A DNA stretch of 64,000 nt from Croceicoccus estronivorus (GCF_001625325.1 NZ_JRQQ01000003.1:186001-250000); one strand, 5' to 3'; shown: positions 11,053 to 20,344, counted from the first letter of the stretch. Notes: generated by a model from the letters alone, not told the origin. A program made the numbers and translations.

Positions 11053-11070
11053 AAATTGGGGCACCAATTT
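11053..11070. terminator. Hairpin followed by AT-rich patch, probable end of restriction operon
   Basis: AAATTGG and CCAATTT form a perfect seven-base stem with a four-base loop, 42 bases after the stop at 11011. The next 50 bases (11071-11120) are strikingly AT-rich for this genome, with a TTTTATTATAAAAATAATA run. A classical U-tract directly after the stem is missing, so terminator function is only likely. Confidence 0.4.
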
Positions 11071-11219
11071 CAGGATTATGATATTGATTTTATTATAAAA
11101 ATAATATGGCAATTTATTGATTGCTCTGCTGGCGCCATTTTCCTGCACATAGCTATTCGGTGGCAGTTGAAAAGCCGTGGTTTTTGCTGAAAATCGTGTG
11201 TTGGGCCTTGCAACCTGCC

Positions 11220-11861
11220 TCAGCCAGACATGCAATCATGGCGTTTGAGGCGTTCCTCCAGTTCGGGGCGGACCTTGTCTGAGGCCACTGCCAGTGCGGA
11301 GAGGGTCAGGCCGTAATCGACTGCGGCTTTCCATTGTTCGATGGTGACGCGGTTGTTTACCCAGTCGATCGTGGCGCCGCTCAGCAGATAGACGAAGTTG
11401 GTGGCAAAGGCTTCGGGCTTTACCGATTGGTGGAGCAAGCCTTCGGCCACAATGTCCTTCACCAGATCCAACCAGAATGCGGCACCGGGTTCGGTGTATT
11501 GTTGCGCCTTGTCTTCAGGGTCGCTGGCGTAGATTATCGCGAACAGCGACCGAAAGAACATCGGTTCTGCGCTCAATTCCTCTCCAAACAGCTGGATGGC
11601 ATGAAACATGCGCGACAGGGCATGAGGGTGCTCACTCGCGGCCAGATTGCGGATCAGAGTCATGCGCTGCTGTGCGTAGAGTTCCACGAACAGCTGCCGT
11701 TTGGTCCCGAACAGGTTGTAAGGCGTTGCCTGACTGACACCCGCTGCTTCGGCGAGCCGTCGCATCGAGAGCGGTTCGTGATTCAGCATCGCGCGCGCTG
11801 TGGCCAGAATGGTCTGCTTCCTCCGTTCTGCTCCTGCGTGGGCGCGAACCTTCATTGTCAA
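11220..11861 (-). CDS. TetR-family transcriptional regulator
   Basis: This 213-residue protein has an N-terminal TetR helix-turn-helix ('ILATARAMLNHEPLSMRRLAE', 'AGVSQATPYNLFGTKRQLF') and an alpha-helical ligand domain. It is divergent from the luciferase-like gene at 11968, with 106 bases between the coding regions, and very probably represses it and the esterase beyond. The operator may include the repeated CGTTCCG(G/A)T-GAC boxes at 11868-11879 and 11897-11909. Confidence 0.92.
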   Translation of the reverse strand: MTMKVRAHAGAERRKQTILATARAMLNHEPLSMRRLAEAAGVSQATPYNLFGTKRQLFVELYAQQRMTLIRNLAASEHPHALSRMFHAIQLFGEELSAEPMFFRSLFAIIYASDPEDKAQQYTEPGAAFWLDLVKDIVAEGLLHQSVKPEAFATNFVYLLSGATIDWVNNRVTIEQWKAAVDYGLTLSALAVASDKVRPELEERLKRHDCMSG

Positions 11862-11867
11862 ATCCCT

Positions 11868-11932
11868 CGTTCCGGTGACCGGCCTTTTCCATACCGCGTT
11901 CCGATTGACTCGAAATTAGAGCGCGATATAAA
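11868..11932 (+). promoter_or_regulatory. Promoter and direct-repeat boxes for the LLM oxidoreductase gene
   Basis: TTGACT at 11905-11910 and TATAAA at 11927-11932 are separated by 16 bases, a good sigma-70 type promoter reading toward 11968. Two related boxes, CGTTCCGGTGAC at 11868 and CGTTCCGATTGAC at 11897, start 29 bases apart, and the second overlaps the -35 element, which would suit repression by the divergent TetR protein. The binding assignment is inference. Confidence 0.45.
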
Positions 11933-11967
11933 AAGTGCCAGATAAATCATGTGTGGGAGAGGTTCGT

Positions 11968-13116
11968 ATGAAGTTTTCAGTCTGCTTTGAAGCGCAGATG
12001 GTGGATACCTCGCGGGAGTCGGAACAGCGGACGTTCTTCGAAGCGGTCGAACAGGCTGTTTACGCCGAAGAAATGGGGCTGGACGGTGTGTGGGCCGTGG
12101 AACACCACGCGCTGACGCAATATGCGCACATGTCTGCTCCGGAGAGCTTTCTGGCGTTCGTTGCCGGCAAGACGAACCGGATTCGCATCGGTCATGGCGT
12201 CATCTGCCTTCCCCCGGCGATGAACCACCCGGTCAAAGTTGCCGAGCGGGTCGCCACTCTCGACATTTTGTCGCGCGGGCGAGTCAATTTCGGCATCGGC
12301 AAGGGGGGTACCCAGCAGGAAGCGGGCACTTTCGGCTATGACCTGCAAGAGCTTCAGCCGATGATCGACGAAAGCATGTATCTCATTCCCAAGATCATGG
12401 TGGAGGATGAGATCGAACATGACGGCGATTACATAAAGATCCCGCGTCGCCCGATTCATCCCAAGCCTTATCAGGATCCACACCCGCCGATGTTCATGGC
12501 GGCGACCCGGGCGGAATCACTGCGGGTTGCCGGTTCTCGCGGCCTTGGCGGTATGGTCCTGGGTTTCAGCACGCCGGAGGATACGGCCGAACTGAACCGC
12601 ATCTATCGCGAGGCCTTCGCCAATCGTGATCCCGCCGATCAGGTCGGCTATTTCCCCAACGAATATCTTGCGGTCGGTTGCCCGATTATCGTCAGCAACG
12701 ATCGTGAGGAAGCCCGGCGCATCGGCCTGCGGGGGCAGCGCTTCTTCGCGCAGGCGATCCATCACTGGTACGGTGGCGGCGGGAAGCCGGAAATCGATGT
12801 GGAGGATCTTCCGGCAGAACAGCATGTCGCAGAAGTGAAGCAGGCCGAGGCCGAGATGGTGGCCTACCTCAACGAGGCGAAGATCCCGGTAACATCGGCG
12901 GCGACGGATATGTACAACACCGATCATGCCTACGGGACGCCGCAGGATGCGATCAATCATATCGAGCGGCTGGAAGCAGCCGGAGCGGACGAATGCCTGA
13001 TGCTCATGCAGATGGGCACTGTCCCGCACGAAGCGATCATGGAAACGCTGCGCCATCTGGGTGAGACGATCATTCCTCACTTCCGTGAAAAGGAAGCAAA
13101 GGCGAAAGTCGCCTGA
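11968..13116 (+). CDS. LLM-class flavin-dependent oxidoreductase
   Basis: This is a complete 382-residue luciferase-like monooxygenase. It begins MKFSVCFEAQM at the ATG at 11968, which has GGGAGAGG six bases upstream; an earlier in-frame codon at 11935 lacks a binding site. Family landmarks are 'EEMGLDGVWAVEHHA', 'RIRIGHGVICLPPAMNHP', 'LSRGRVNFGIGKGG' and 'PHPPMFMAATRAESLRVAG'. It needs reduced FMN or F420 from a separate reductase. It lies 78 bases ahead of an esterase gene and divergent from a TetR gene, so the pair may form an inducible monooxygenation and ester-cleavage unit. The substrate is unknown. Confidence 0.93.
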   Translation: MKFSVCFEAQMVDTSRESEQRTFFEAVEQAVYAEEMGLDGVWAVEHHALTQYAHMSAPESFLAFVAGKTNRIRIGHGVICLPPAMNHPVKVAERVATLDILSRGRVNFGIGKGGTQQEAGTFGYDLQELQPMIDESMYLIPKIMVEDEIEHDGDYIKIPRRPIHPKPYQDPHPPMFMAATRAESLRVAGSRGLGGMVLGFSTPEDTAELNRIYREAFANRDPADQVGYFPNEYLAVGCPIIVSNDREEARRIGLRGQRFFAQAIHHWYGGGGKPEIDVEDLPAEQHVAEVKQAEAEMVAYLNEAKIPVTSAATDMYNTDHAYGTPQDAINHIERLEAAGADECLMLMQMGTVPHEAIMETLRHLGETIIPHFREKEAKAKVA

Positions 13117-13194
13117 ACGAATGAGGTCGTACTTCGCCCCGTGGGGGTGGAGCACGACCCGCCATGTTTTTTGCCTGTTCGAGGAATGCGCTCC

Positions 13195-14124
13195 ATGCCG
13201 TTGAATGAAACGTCCGCCGCCATGCTCGCGTACATGACTGCCAACATGCCTGATATGGCCGGGCTGACTCCGCAGGAGTTCCGGGCATACAGCGCGCAGA
13301 TGGTCCAGCCGGCCGATCCGGAGGACCGTGTTTCGACGCAGGAAATCGATGCGGGCGGCGTGCCTGCACGCATTTACCGGCGTCAGGAGGCGACCGGGCC
13401 TGAACCGGTGCTGGTGTTCTATCACGGCGGCGGATACATCGCCTGCGGGCTCGATAGCCATGAGAGGCTGTGTCATCGGCTGGCGCGGCTGGGTGAATGT
13501 GCGGTGGTATCGGTCGATTATCGTCTGGCGCCGGAACATGTCTTTCCGGCAGCGGTTGACGATGCCCTTGCGGCAGCCCGATGGGTTGCAGCGCATGGGG
13601 CGGACCATGGGCTTGATACGGAACGGATGGCCCTGGGCGGGGATAGTGCCGGCGCGACGCTCGCCACTGTCGTTGCAGCTCGCATTCGCGATGAAGGCGG
13701 GCCGCGGATCGTCCACCATATCCTGATCTATCCGGGGGCGGATATGGTCACGGAGTTCCCGTCGTCGCGCGAATTCGGCGACGGTTATTTCCTGGACGCG
13801 GATTTCACGGAGCTTTGCCTGACGGCCTATCTGCCGAATGCTGATGACCGTGCGCACCCATGGGCATCTCCGGCCCGTGCAAAGGACCTTTCAAACCTGC
13901 CTCCCGCCACGATCATGACGGCGGAATGCGATCCCTTGCGCGATGAGGGGCACACTTATGCGGATCGGCTGCGGGCATCGGGCGTGCCGGTCGAATATAT
14001 CGAATACCCGGGCGTCTTTCATGGCTTCGTCAGCATGTTCGGCACTCTTGCAGAGGCCGATGAAGCTGTCGGCAAAGCGGCTGAGGTATTGCGGGACGTA
14101 TTCGCCCGGAGCGACGTAGCCTAA
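13195..14124 (+). CDS. Alpha/beta hydrolase (hormone-sensitive-lipase-type esterase)
   Basis: This 309-residue esterase of the HSL family has the oxyanion motif 'YHGGGYIACG', the nucleophile elbow 'GGDSAGA', the acid in 'CDPLRDEGHTYADRL' and the catalytic His in 'VFHGFV'. The ATG at 13195 is preferred because GAGGA sits nine bases before it; an ATG at 13186 abuts the same site. There is no signal peptide, so it acts in the cytoplasm. It follows the luciferase-like gene on the same strand and could cleave an ester made by Baeyer-Villiger-type oxygenation, which is an inference from context. Confidence 0.92.
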   Translation: MPLNETSAAMLAYMTANMPDMAGLTPQEFRAYSAQMVQPADPEDRVSTQEIDAGGVPARIYRRQEATGPEPVLVFYHGGGYIACGLDSHERLCHRLARLGECAVVSVDYRLAPEHVFPAAVDDALAAARWVAAHGADHGLDTERMALGGDSAGATLATVVAARIRDEGGPRIVHHILIYPGADMVTEFPSSREFGDGYFLDADFTELCLTAYLPNADDRAHPWASPARAKDLSNLPPATIMTAECDPLRDEGHTYADRLRASGVPVEYIEYPGVFHGFVSMFGTLAEADEAVGKAAEVLRDVFARSDVA

Positions 14125-14178
14125 TCCGCCCATTCATTGCCATGGCTGGGAAGCGCGCCCGGGGCGGGCAGGCTCAGG

Positions 14179-15435
14179 CTAGCGATAGAAAAGCAGCCTG
14201 ACGTCCCGCGCGTGTTCTAGCGCATCCTGTTCGTTCCAGACGATCGTGTCCGTCAGGCGCCGGTTGCCGCGGGTCGCCAAAAGGAGGAACTGTGTGGCGG
14301 CAATGCGTGGATTGGTGAGGTGGATCAGGCCGGCTGCCTGCCATTCTTCCAACAGCGCGGTCAATTCAGCCCTGTCCTCGCCCTGCAGGCGTTCGTATGC
14401 GTGTCTTGCAGTGTCAGGCTGTGCCGGCGCTTCGGTGATGAGCAATCTTAGCAACTGGGTCTGTTCCGGCCGCGCTGCTCGCCGGTCCTGCTCCAGTGCA
14501 ATGGTTTCCAGGGTGGCTGGAATATCGCCACGTGACCTGAGTGGCTGACGATCGTCCAGCAAGTCAGCCACGGCTTGCTCGATTGCTGCGGCAAACAGCC
14601 CCTGCTTGTTACCGAACCGCTTATAGATCGTCATTTTCGAGATACCGGCCGTAGCGCTGATCTCTTCGACGCTGGTGTGACGCAGTCCCGACTGGCAAAA
14701 GCTGCGTGCTGCAATCCGCAGCAGATCCTGCCACCGCTCGGGTGACAAGCGCCCGTTGGGAACCGTCTTGATCGTGGCACGTGGGGTGGTGAAGGGTGTG
14801 TCCCGGTCAGGGAGAGCGATGCTTCCCACCGGCATCCGCCAGCCGCCGCTGAATGCCTGCACGATCCCCGCCAGACGTGCCTGGCGTTCTTCCTCTGACG
14901 GGATGAAGCCAAGCAGTTGTGCTGCACCGCCCATTGCAAGGACGCCCAGCCAGTTCACCAGCCTTTCTGGGGGAACGGGGGGCAGCTTGTCACGTTCGCG
15001 GTGCTGTTTCAGGAAGAAGTCTGCCTTGGAAGAGGCCAGCCGCAGCAGGTGAAGGTCTGCGGCCAGCTCCGGAAAAGCAGAGGCTGCTGCGATATTCGCG
15101 CGGTACAGCTCCAGGTTCTTTGGTTTGCTGGCCGCCTGTTCCACCCATATCGCATACGCTCGCAGGGCATCCTTCAAATCGAGCGCGCCCGCATCCAGTT
15201 CACTGGACTCGCTGGCTTCTGCCATTGTCATTCTCAGCACCTCCTGAAAGAGATGCTCCTTGGAATCAAAGCAGGTGTAGATTGTCTGCTTGCTGATACC
15301 GCAGCGGCGCGCGATCTGATCAAGGCTGGCTTCGAAGAAGCCGGTCGCAAGAATTTGATCCTGAGCTGCCTTCAGGAGGCGGGTCCGCACTGCGGAATCG
15401 TCGCTCTGCGCAAGGGCTGCTGACGGTCTGGCCAT
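14179..15435 (-). CDS. Tandem TetR regulator (two TetR units in one polypeptide)
   Basis: This 418-residue protein contains two successive TetR repressor units. The first HTH is at residues about 37-62 ('SLDQIARRCGISKQTIYTCF') and the second at about 254-280 ('SVEEISATAGISKMTIYKRF'). Each is followed by a helical ligand-type domain, so a single chain can mimic the normal homodimer. The start at 15435 (MARPSAALAQ) has AGAAGAG five bases upstream; an open extension to 15795 runs through the divergent sulfatase gene and is rejected. The gene is divergent from the sulfatase at 15522, and a near-perfect palindrome lies between them. Most TetR proteins are about 200 residues, so this is a natural fusion or duplication. 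Confidence 0.88.
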   Translation of the reverse strand: MARPSAALAQSDDSAVRTRLLKAAQDQILATGFFEASLDQIARRCGISKQTIYTCFDSKEHLFQEVLRMTMAEASESSELDAGALDLKDALRAYAIWVEQAASKPKNLELYRANIAAASAFPELAADLHLLRLASSKADFFLKQHRERDKLPPVPPERLVNWLGVLAMGGAAQLLGFIPSEEERQARLAGIVQAFSGGWRMPVGSIALPDRDTPFTTPRATIKTVPNGRLSPERWQDLLRIAARSFCQSGLRHTSVEEISATAGISKMTIYKRFGNKQGLFAAAIEQAVADLLDDRQPLRSRGDIPATLETIALEQDRRAARPEQTQLLRLLITEAPAQPDTARHAYERLQGEDRAELTALLEEWQAAGLIHLTNPRIAATQFLLLATRGNRRLTDTIVWNEQDALEHARDVRLLFYR

Positions 15436-15476
15436 GACGCTCTTCTGGCGCAAGCCTTGCCGGGTTGCAACTATAA

Positions 15477-15495
15477 GAACTGTACCGTATAGTTC
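15477..15495. promoter_or_regulatory. Palindromic operator between tandem TetR and sulfatase
   Basis: GAACTGTACCGTATAGTTC is an imperfect palindrome; only one symmetric base pair and the centre break the symmetry. It lies midway in the 86-base gap between the divergent tandem TetR and sulfatase genes. An overlapping pair AACTATA (15469) and TATAGTT (15488) widens the symmetric region. Size and position fit a TetR-type operator covering both promoters; AACTATAAG recurs at 17867 before the TonB receptor gene. Confidence 0.6.
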
Positions 15496-15521
15496 CCGGC
15501 GAGAATGGGGAGGATTTTCTG

Positions 15522-17855
15522 ATGCGGCGTAGGGCGGTGTTTTCTGGTGTGGCTGGTGCCGCCCTGCTGTCTTCGGTGGCAGTCGTGGCGCATGCGGAAG
15601 GTGGCGATGTCGTCTTGCCAGCCCCGCCGCCGCCTTTTGAAGGCAAGATCGGCCTGACTTACGCCGATTCGACTCCTGCCTTTCCCAAACCGGTTCAGGC
15701 GCCTGCAGGTGCTCCGAATATTCTGCTGGTTCTGACGGACGATGTGGGCTTCGCCGCCTCCGGTACTTTTGGAGGGCCGGTGCCGACCCCTGCACTGGAT
15801 CAATTGGCGGCGAACGGCCTGCGTTATACGCGTTTTCACACTACGGCCATGTGTTCGCCCACGCGGGCATCGCTGCTTACGGGCCGCAACCATCATGCGG
15901 TGGGCAGCGGTATCGTGACCGATACGGCAAGTGGCTATCCGGGGTACTGGGGAGCGATCCCGTCTTCCGCGGCGACTGTGGCCGACGTTCTGCGTTTCAA
16001 TGGCTACAACACGGCCTTCTTCGGCAAACATCATAACGTCCCGCAGGGGCAGGACGATTCCAATATGGGGCCCTTCGATTTGTGGCCGACCGGCTTGGGC
16101 TTTGAATATTTCTATGGCTTCATCGGTGGTGACACCAACCAGTGGCGTCCGAAGCTCTACCGTGGGACCACTCCCGTGGCGGCTCCCAAGATGGAAACGA
16201 CGCTGGATCACTATCTGGCTGAAGATCTGATTCAGTGGGTCCATGGCCAGAAGGCGGCTGCGCCCGACAAACCGTTCCTTGCCTATCTCGCGCCGGGCAG
16301 TGCCCATGCGCCGCATCAGGCCCCGCCGGAATGGATCGCAAAGTTCAAGGGCAAGTTCGATCAGGGCTGGGACCGGTTGCGCGAGGAGAGCCTTGCCCGC
16401 CAGAAGGCCGCGGGCATCGTGCCGAAGAACACGGCGTTGACGCCGCGTCCGGAAGGGATTCCCGCCTGGTCCAGCCTGACCGATGATCAGCGCCGGGCCT
16501 ATGCGCACATGATGGAAGTGTTCGCCGGGATGCTTGCCTATCAGGATAACCAGATCGGCCTGGTCCTGAATGAGCTGAAGCGCATGGGGCAGTTGGACAA
16601 TACGCTCGTCATTTTCATCGAAGGCGATAACGGCGGCAGCCCCGAGGGCGACATCACGGGCTCGATGAACGAACTGGGCACGCTGGCCAACGGCATGAAG
16701 GAAGACACTGACTGGCTGGTCAGCGAAATGCCGAAGATGGGCGGGCCCGACAGCTATCAGGTATTTCCCGTTGGCTGGGCATGGGCGACCAACTCGCCGT
16801 TCCAGTGGACGAAGCAGGTCGGCTCGCATCTGGGCGGTACGCGTAACGGCATGGTGATTTCCTGGCCGGCGAAGATCAAGGACAAGGGCGGCATCCGGAC
16901 GCAGTTCGCGCACGTTAACGATATCATGCCGACTATCCTGGAAGCTGTCGGGGTGCAGGCGCCTGACGTTGTCGAAGGCGTCCGCCAGCAGAAGATCGAC
17001 GGGGTGAGCCTGATGTACAGTTTCGATTCCGCGAAAGCGCCCGAACGGCATGTGCGGCAATACTTCGAGTTGATCGGCAATCGCGCGATGTACGATCATG
17101 GCTGGATGGCCAGCACGACGCCGGGACGCCTGCCCTGGAAGTCGGGCAAATCGGCCGGTTTGCCGACTGACTACAAGTGGGAACTCTACGATCTCACCAA
17201 GGATTTCAGCCAGGCGCACGATCTTGCAGCGAGCAACCCCGAAAAGCTGGCCGAGTTGCAGGCAGAGTGGGACGAGGAAGCAAAGGCCAACAACGTTTAT
17301 CCGCTTGACGACCGGCAGGGCATCATGCGCGCCGCGGGAATGAAACTGCCTTCACCGCGGGACTTCGTTTACTGGGGTTCGAATATCAGTGTCGCGCAAA
17401 GCAAGGCGCCACCTATCAACTTCCGCTCTTTCTCGATCACGGCTGACGTGACCATACCGGAAGGCGGGCCAAGCGGTGCGTTGATCGCGAGCGGCAGCAA
17501 ATTCGGTGGCTGGAGTTTCGGCTTCGACAACGGCAAGCCGTTCGTCGTTCATGCCGCCTCGCAAAAGCCGGAAGACTTTTTCCGTGTAGAGGCCGATTCG
17601 GCCATCCCCGCGGGTACGCACACGCTGACCTATGATTATGCTCTGAGCGGTTTTCCCGGCCAGGGCGGCACGTTGACGATCAGCCTGGACGGAACCGAAA
17701 TTGGCCGCGGGCATATCGGGCGGACGGCATACGTCACGGCCGGTCTGGGCGAAACCTTCGATATCGGGCGCGACACGGGCGAAACCGTGGTCGCAATGCC
17801 GGGTGGCACGGTGTTCAACGGGAAGATTTCGCGCATCAAAGTGTCTCCGCGCTGA
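15522..17855 (+). CDS. Secreted arylsulfatase-type sulfatase
   Basis: This 777-residue type I sulfatase hydrolyses a sulfate ester. A signal peptide is visible (RRR, hydrophobic core, then 'VVAHAEGG'; likely cut after about residue 25), so it works in the periplasm. Asp73-Asp74 in 'VLTDDVGF' bind calcium, and Cys111 in 'CSPTRASLLTGR' is the cysteine turned into formylglycine by a sulfatase-activating enzyme, which is not seen in this window. The body spans to about residue 610 and is followed by a beta-rich C-terminal domain ('SFSITADVTIP', 'GGWSFGFDNGKPF', 'TLTISLDGTEIGR'), likely a lectin-like jelly roll. It heads a probable operon with the TonB receptor (64-base gap) and is divergent from the tandem TetR. 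Confidence 0.93.
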   Translation: MRRRAVFSGVAGAALLSSVAVVAHAEGGDVVLPAPPPPFEGKIGLTYADSTPAFPKPVQAPAGAPNILLVLTDDVGFAASGTFGGPVPTPALDQLAANGLRYTRFHTTAMCSPTRASLLTGRNHHAVGSGIVTDTASGYPGYWGAIPSSAATVADVLRFNGYNTAFFGKHHNVPQGQDDSNMGPFDLWPTGLGFEYFYGFIGGDTNQWRPKLYRGTTPVAAPKMETTLDHYLAEDLIQWVHGQKAAAPDKPFLAYLAPGSAHAPHQAPPEWIAKFKGKFDQGWDRLREESLARQKAAGIVPKNTALTPRPEGIPAWSSLTDDQRRAYAHMMEVFAGMLAYQDNQIGLVLNELKRMGQLDNTLVIFIEGDNGGSPEGDITGSMNELGTLANGMKEDTDWLVSEMPKMGGPDSYQVFPVGWAWATNSPFQWTKQVGSHLGGTRNGMVISWPAKIKDKGGIRTQFAHVNDIMPTILEAVGVQAPDVVEGVRQQKIDGVSLMYSFDSAKAPERHVRQYFELIGNRAMYDHGWMASTTPGRLPWKSGKSAGLPTDYKWELYDLTKDFSQAHDLAASNPEKLAELQAEWDEEAKANNVYPLDDRQGIMRAAGMKLPSPRDFVYWGSNISVAQSKAPPINFRSFSITADVTIPEGGPSGALIASGSKFGGWSFGFDNGKPFVVHAASQKPEDFFRVEADSAIPAGTHTLTYDYALSGFPGQGGTLTISLDGTEIGRGHIGRTAYVTAGLGETFDIGRDTGETVVAMPGGTVFNGKISRIKVSPR

Positions 17856-17919
17856 TCTTCTCCAATAACTATAAGATAAATAACAATATTTATAACCAAT
17901 AACCGTTACAGGGTGGATA

Positions 17920-20250
17920 ATGAAGTACCATATGAATAATTGGAAAATGCGCGCTGCTCTTGCCGGTGTATCGGCTGTTGCGCTTACGTGGGGTGGCACG
18001 GCCGCTGCTCAGGAGGGCGGCGACAGCGGGCTGCAGGAAATCGTCGTCACCGCCCAGAAGCGGAGCGAGAACCTGCAGGATACGCCGCTCGCCGTCAGCG
18101 CACTTACCGCGGAAACGCTCGAATCGCGGCGCATCGCCGACATCAGCGACATCAGCGCGGCAGCGCCGAACCTGACGACCACGGTCACGCCTTCATCGAC
18201 CACCAACATCACCGTGCATATTCGCGGTATCGGTGAATCCGATCCGGTGCTGACCGTGGACTCCCCGGTTGGCATCTATGTCGATGGCGTGGTGATCGGA
18301 CGCACCGCCGGCGCGGTCTTCGACCTCGTTGATCTGGAGCGTGTCGAAGTTCTGCGCGGCCCGCAGGGAACTCTGTATGGGCGCAATACCACAGGCGGCG
18401 CAGTCAACTTCATCACTGCCAAGCCTGCTGACAGCTTCAAGGCGTCGCAGACTTTCAGCTATGGCCGTTACGACTACATGCAGTCCCGTACGAGCATCGA
18501 TACGGGTGAAGTCGGCAACAGTGGCCTGCGCTTCAAGTTTTCCTATCTCCACAAGCAGCGCGACGGTTACGCAGACGACGTGAACCAGCCGAACCGCCGC
18601 GATCCGGGTGCTTCCAACGTCGATGCGTTCCGCATTGCCGCCCGTTTCGATCAGGGTGGCCCGCTGAGGATCGATTACGCTTTCGATTACAATGACAGCA
18701 AGAGCTACTCGGTGCCGTTCCAGTTGGCGGCCGTTCGTCCGGACATCGTGGCCTACCTCGCGAATTCTCCTGCGCTTGGCGGTTCCGCGCTGAACTATTC
18801 ACGCGATCGCCTGAGCACATTGCAGCTCGACCAGGGGCAGTTGAGAGACAAGGTTCAGGGCCACACCCTGACAGTGGAATATGACGTGACGGATGACATC
18901 ACGTTGCGTTCGCTGACTGGCTATCGCAAATGGGACAACGTCGTTGACCGCACCGACCTTGACGGCAACGACAACCTGCAGGGCTTTACGGTCAGCCCGG
19001 CGATCCTCGCACCGCCGAACGATTTCATCCCGCAGGGCATCAACGAAGTTGAATTGTTCGGTGCCAGCAACGTGCGTTCGCAGAAGCAGTTCTCCCAGGA
19101 ACTGAACCTGTTGGGCAAGGCCGGCGACAACGTCGAATTCGTGCTCGGTGCCTTCTACTTCAAGGAGAAAGCGCGAGAGAACAATCCTCAGCAGCTGACG
19201 CTCGTTCTGCCGTCACCTGCCACGATTCCCCTTGGTGGAGAACTCTCTACGGATTCGTTCGGCGTCAACCTGACGCCCCAGCTGGCTTATCGCCACACTT
19301 CGGAATCCATGGCGGTGTTCGGGCAGGCTACGTTCCATGCCACTGACAAGCTGAGCTTCACTGGCGGTATCCGTTATACCGAAGACAAGAAGCATCTCGA
19401 TCAGAGCGCGGCGATGGTTCGAGATCTTCACGCGAAGTTCAGTCAGGTTAACTGGGCGGCCAGCGTGGACTACAAGTTCAGCAATGACATCCTGGCCTAT
19501 GCCCGCGTGGCGACCGGTTACAAGGCTGGCGGTTTCAATCCGCGGTCCGTGGGTGGCAGCTTCGATCCGGAAAAGATCATCTCGTACGAAGCGGGTCTGA
19601 AGACGGAACTGCTGGATCGCCATCTGCGGTTCAACCTCACCGGTTTCCATTCCCGCTACAAGGACCTGCAGGTCAGCCAGTTCCTCGCCGGCACCGGCGG
19701 TGCGTCGAGCATCACGGTCAATGCGGGCAAGGCAACCTATACGGGCGTCGAGGCGGAACTGCTCGCGGAACCGGTTCGTGGCGTTACGTTCAACGCGTCG
19801 GTCGGATACGTGGACCGGAAGTTCCAGAGCTTCATCATTCGCGATTCCGCAACGGATGAACTGATCAACGTCGCGGATGAAGCCCGCTTCCACTACTCAG
19901 CCAGCACGACCGCCAATGCGGGTATCCAGTATGAGACCCCCCTGTCGTTCGGCAAGTTCCAGGCGCGTCTGGACTGGACGTATCGCAGCCGGATTTACTT
20001 CCACCCCCTCGACCGTCTGAATCCGTTCAACCGGGATATTTCGGACGGTGCAGTCGGGCGTTTCGATGCCCGGGTGGCGCTTTCGCAGATCGACATGGGG
20101 CCGACCCGTGCGACTGTTGCCTTGTGGGGTAAGAATATCACCAATGAGGATTACCTCTATTCCGGCATCGATTTCGGTTCACTCGGCTTTGCCGGTATCG
20201 TTTTCGCGGAACCGCGCACTTATGGCGTGGACGTGAAGCTGGAATTCTAA
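17920..20250 (+). CDS. TonB-dependent outer-membrane receptor
   Basis: This 776-residue receptor has a signal peptide ('MRAALAGVSAVALTW' ... 'AAAQ'), a TonB box region 'LQEIVVTAQKR', a plug domain ('PLAVSALTAETLESR', 'VRGIGESDPV'-like segment, 'VEVLRGPQGTLYGRNTTGGAVN') and a 22-strand-type barrel ending in 'YGVDVKLEF' with the terminal Phe required for outer-membrane insertion. It belongs to the group that imports large hydrophobic or glycosidic compounds in sphingomonads. It is placed between a sulfatase and a GMC oxidoreductase, which suggests uptake of the compound handled by both. The 64 bases before it are AT-rich with repeated CAATAAC boxes. Confidence 0.94.
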   Translation: MKYHMNNWKMRAALAGVSAVALTWGGTAAAQEGGDSGLQEIVVTAQKRSENLQDTPLAVSALTAETLESRRIADISDISAAAPNLTTTVTPSSTTNITVHIRGIGESDPVLTVDSPVGIYVDGVVIGRTAGAVFDLVDLERVEVLRGPQGTLYGRNTTGGAVNFITAKPADSFKASQTFSYGRYDYMQSRTSIDTGEVGNSGLRFKFSYLHKQRDGYADDVNQPNRRDPGASNVDAFRIAARFDQGGPLRIDYAFDYNDSKSYSVPFQLAAVRPDIVAYLANSPALGGSALNYSRDRLSTLQLDQGQLRDKVQGHTLTVEYDVTDDITLRSLTGYRKWDNVVDRTDLDGNDNLQGFTVSPAILAPPNDFIPQGINEVELFGASNVRSQKQFSQELNLLGKAGDNVEFVLGAFYFKEKARENNPQQLTLVLPSPATIPLGGELSTDSFGVNLTPQLAYRHTSESMAVFGQATFHATDKLSFTGGIRYTEDKKHLDQSAAMVRDLHAKFSQVNWAASVDYKFSNDILAYARVATGYKAGGFNPRSVGGSFDPEKIISYEAGLKTELLDRHLRFNLTGFHSRYKDLQVSQFLAGTGGASSITVNAGKATYTGVEAELLAEPVRGVTFNASVGYVDRKFQSFIIRDSATDELINVADEARFHYSASTTANAGIQYETPLSFGKFQARLDWTYRSRIYFHPLDRLNPFNRDISDGAVGRFDARVALSQIDMGPTRATVALWGKNITNEDYLYSGIDFGSLGFAGIVFAEPRTYGVDVKLEF

Positions 20251-20313
20251 GGCACATGTTTGCAGCGGGGTGATTGCCGGGTTTCGGTTTCATCCGTTGG
20301 CAGCATGACCATG

Positions 20314-20344
20314 GCGGGCCCCGGCGTATCGAGCCGGGGCCCGC
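20314..20344. terminator. Strong hairpin after TonB receptor gene
   Basis: GCGGGCCCCGGC and GCCGGGGCCCGC form a perfect 12-base stem around a seven-base loop, followed by TTGTCGTTT. It lies 63 bases after the TonB receptor stop and 91 bases before the GMC gene start, so it probably ends or attenuates the sulfatase-receptor transcript. Confidence 0.7.

Noticed and set aside
12517-13857. Long minus-strand open frame crossing the luciferase-like and esterase genes
   Set aside because: It overlaps two well-supported genes entirely in antisense and has low-complexity His/Arg-rich composition.
15436-15795. 120-residue N-terminal extension of the tandem TetR protein
   Set aside because: It would run through the operator and into the sulfatase signal-peptide region; the composition is Arg/Pro-rich and a good ribosome binding site exists at 15435.
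15471-17219. 582-codon minus-strand open frame inside the sulfatase gene
   Set aside because: The sulfatase on the plus strand carries all catalytic motifs; this frame is its antisense shadow.
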